DNA from: Diatrype stigma
Taxonomy: Eukaryota > Ascomycota > Sordariomycetes > Xylariales > Diatrypaceae
DNA length: 64,000 nt
Direction: 5' to 3'
NCBI GenBank assembly: GCA_022225965.2
Contig: JAKJXP020000081.1
Location: 166,684 to 230,683 of the forward strand
The notes below the pieces were generated by a model. The model did no database searches and was not told the origin of the DNA. It worked only from the letters and a program-made list of their open reading frames with translations. Both the position numbers and the translations under genes were made by a program. Positions 62,263 to 64,000 of this stretch are shown here, in pieces; the first letter of the stretch is position 1, and the number at the start of each line of letters is the position of its first letter.

Positions 62263-63364
62263 ATGAAGTTCGCCGTAGCTCCTATCGTCGCCGCGCTGGC
62301 CCTGGCGCCCTACCTACCTGGCGTGCTCGCCTCGCCGGCCGAAGTTGGGAATGGCACTGCCGTCTCTGAAGGAGATAACAACAATAATGACAGCAACAAC
62401 GACAGCAATGACGTCGCTTACGTTGACGATGAGAATGACGCGGCCGAGGTCGAGAAATACCTTGACGGCGACGACGTGAATCTGGATGAGAACGACATCC
62501 CTGGCAGCCTGAACCAGTACGTTGAGGGCCTCATGTTCGGGCTGGGAGTCTGCAGCTTCGACATCGGCAGCCTCGTCGGGCTGGGCGTCAACGACCAGAT
62601 CCAGCTCATCCTCCAACTCCAGCAGCTGCAACAGCTGCAGGCCCTCGGACTGGTCGATTCTCTCACTATCGCCCAGCTCGTTCAGCAGGAGCTATTGCTA
62701 AACAACTTCAACCTCAGTAGGTCAAATCTCCTGGGTTATAATTGCCATATCTATCTATTGGCTCGAGTTCTGTACTGACGATGAGGACCTCGCCTCAGAT
62801 ATAATTAAGCGCACCATTAGCGCGACTGTTAAGCAGGCTTCCCGCAAGAACAGGCGCGTTACCATGAGAACGGTACAGTGTGATAATGTCAACGTTGATG
62901 ACCAGGGTCAAGATGACGATGCGGCTGAGGAACTCGAGAAGGAGAAACTCCAGGAAGAACAACAAAATGAAGAAGACAATAACAACAATAACGGAGAGGC
63001 CAACAATGAGGAGCAAGACGCCAACGAACAAGAAAACGCTGACCAGGAAAACGCTGACCAGGAAAACGCTGACCAGGAAAACGCTGACCAAGAAAACGCC
63101 GACCAGGAAAACGCCAACCAGGAAGACGCCAACCAAGATGATGCTAAGAACGAGGGAGAGGCTAACAATGAGGGAGCAGCAGCAGACGAACAAGCCGCCG
63201 AGGACGAAGAGGCTGCCAAGAACCAGGCAGAAGAAGAAGCCGCGGAAGGCGGAGAAGCGGCTGTCGGAGAGGAGGTCGGTGCAGAACAAGAGAAGAACGC
63301 TGGAGCCGAAGCTAAAGCTCAAGTCGAAGCCCAAGGCAAGGTTTCCGAGGAAACGACTAACTAA
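62263..63364 (+). CDS. Secreted acidic protein with QENAD tandem repeats
   Basis: Two exons, 62263-62716 and 62799-63364, 339 residues. A clear signal peptide (KFAVAPIVAALALAPYLPGV) should be cut after Ala23. An Asn/Asp/Ser-rich stretch (about 30-75) is followed by a hydrophobic, Leu/Gln-rich region (about 85-155) with FGLGVCSFDIGSLVGLG and QLILQLQQLQQLQALGL. A short basic segment (KRTISATVKQASRKNRRV, about 154-171) comes next. The rest is very acidic: a 5-residue repeat QENAD (about 229-268, seven clear copies and one degenerate), then Glu/Ala-rich sequence to the end. Only two cysteines occur in the mature protein, one on each side of the basic segment. Dibasic KR and RR sites could be cut by Kex2. 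I do not recognise the family. A cell-wall, matrix or effector-like role is speculation. Confidence 0.85.
63029..63148 (+). repeat. 15 bp in-frame tandem repeat array
   Basis: Eight consecutive 15 bp units of the form CARGAAAACGCYGAC; the first seven are close to identical and the eighth has diverged. The unit keeps the reading frame and encodes QENAD or variants such as QENAN and QEDAN. Copies three and four from the left are identical, which is a sign of recent slippage or unequal exchange. Confidence 0.93.
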
Positions 63365-64000
63365 TGTATCACGCACTCGGGTAACGAAGGGAGACGCTTG
63401 TTTGGGTTCGATTGCTTCACTTTATTGTACTTGTGCCGATAGTTTGCACGGGATCTTGCTCGCTCTGATACATATGCGGATTTGTGCGTTCAACTATGAG
63501 GTAGGCAGGTAGTGTGGGTTGGAAAATACACGTCTAGATATATGGAACCTCTATCATTTCAATTACCATAAGCGGTATTCAACATGGTTATAATTGGCTG
63601 GATGGCACTGAGCGAGCGAATACCAAACAAGATGGTGCTAGACTTAGACCGCTAGACTATTATGGCCTGCCTAACACGACCCCCTTTCCCCTCCTCCCGA
63701 CACCCCCGCTCGACAGGATTGCATACGTTGGATTGGAATTGCAATTGTCGCGCAACTTCACGGACGGATCAAATGCCTTCTATCTTATTTCTCCCCAGCA
63801 CACGTAGCGCTATCTCCTTAGACCTCAGTACTATGCATGTCTGCATTCCAGCGTGCCAAGAATCAAAGTAGAATGGTATCAGCTACGAAGGTAGCGGCCA
63901 AAAGTCGGTTAACACAGCTACTTCCACTTACAGTACATACAAGCATTGCCATGTACAGTATACATAAGACTTCGGGGACTCAGTGCTATGTCATAGCGCT
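63365..64000. other. Right-edge spacer
   Basis: Contains the 3' region of the secreted gene and, from 63886, the left end of another inverted-repeat element. No gene seen. Confidence 0.6.
63886..64000. mobile_element. Second element of the CGAAGG MITE family, cut by the window edge
   Basis: After a TA (63884-63885) the sequence CGAAGGTAGCGGCCAAAAG differs at one position from the terminus of the MITE at 45327. Beyond the first 20 bases the two diverge (GTCGGTTAAC here). The other end is outside the window, so neither length nor coding content is known; it could be an autonomous relative. Confidence 0.6.

Noticed and set aside
63029..63148. QENAD array as a Kex2-processed repeat peptide precursor
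   Set aside because: Such precursors have KR or RR between units. These repeats contain no basic residues, so the array itself is not cut that way.

Overview
The window looks like chromosomal DNA of a filamentous ascomycete (Pezizomycotina, most likely Sordariomycetes). The genes carry short introns (about 50-105 bp) with GT/AG ends and GCTAAC-like branch sites, they sit singly on both strands without operons, and several are diagnostic: a group III G-alpha of the GNA-3/MagA type and a HOG1/OS-2 stress MAP kinase. No rRNA, CRISPR or prokaryotic signals were seen. I could not assign a species.

Layout, left to right. At 3.2-6.4 kb (+) is a C2H2 plus SH3 protein and at 8.4-9.6 kb (+) a fungal protein with paired zinc-binding cysteines. 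After a gene-poor 5 kb holding a 618 bp inverted-repeat element come the G-alpha (14.9-16.2 kb, +) and glycogen phosphorylase (19.5-22.5 kb, +). A 6.3 kb gap contains an orphan exon-like frame. HOG1 (28.8-30.5 kb, +) converges on BRO1 (32.7-35.9 kb, -). Then follow mitochondrial DnaJ MDJ1 (39.4-41.1 kb, -) and a SAP30-like Sin3-binding protein (42.2-42.9 kb, -). A repeat-rich spacer with a 259 bp MITE precedes AVL9 (46.5-49.2 kb, +). Cullin-1 (50.6-53.2 kb, -), an SRF1-like four-pass membrane protein (54.9-56.0 kb, -), a mitochondrial K+/H+ exchange-related protein (57.7-58.6 kb, +), a low-complexity single-pass membrane protein (59.0-60.0 kb, -) and a secreted acidic tandem-repeat protein (62.3-63.4 kb, +) complete the set.

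Functionally these are mostly housekeeping and signalling genes. The G-alpha (cAMP signalling), glycogen phosphorylase (storage carbon release) and HOG1 (osmostress) lie within about 16 kb. BRO1 and AVL9 act in membrane traffic, MDJ1 and the KHE-related protein in mitochondria, cullin-1 in SCF ubiquitin ligases and the SAP30-like protein in histone deacetylation. Physical closeness does not by itself show co-regulation.

Gene spacers are long and full of short tandem repeats and of TAGGTA/CCTAGG-type words. Two TA-flanked inverted-repeat elements lie in them, and a third terminus belonging to the same family as the MITE lies near the right edge. These, the orphan exon, a 17 nt cullin exon, a GC-AG intron in the G-alpha and the QENAD repeat protein are the less ordinary observations. 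All gene models were built by hand from reading frames and splice sites; every multi-exon model gives an open frame whose summed exon length is a multiple of three.
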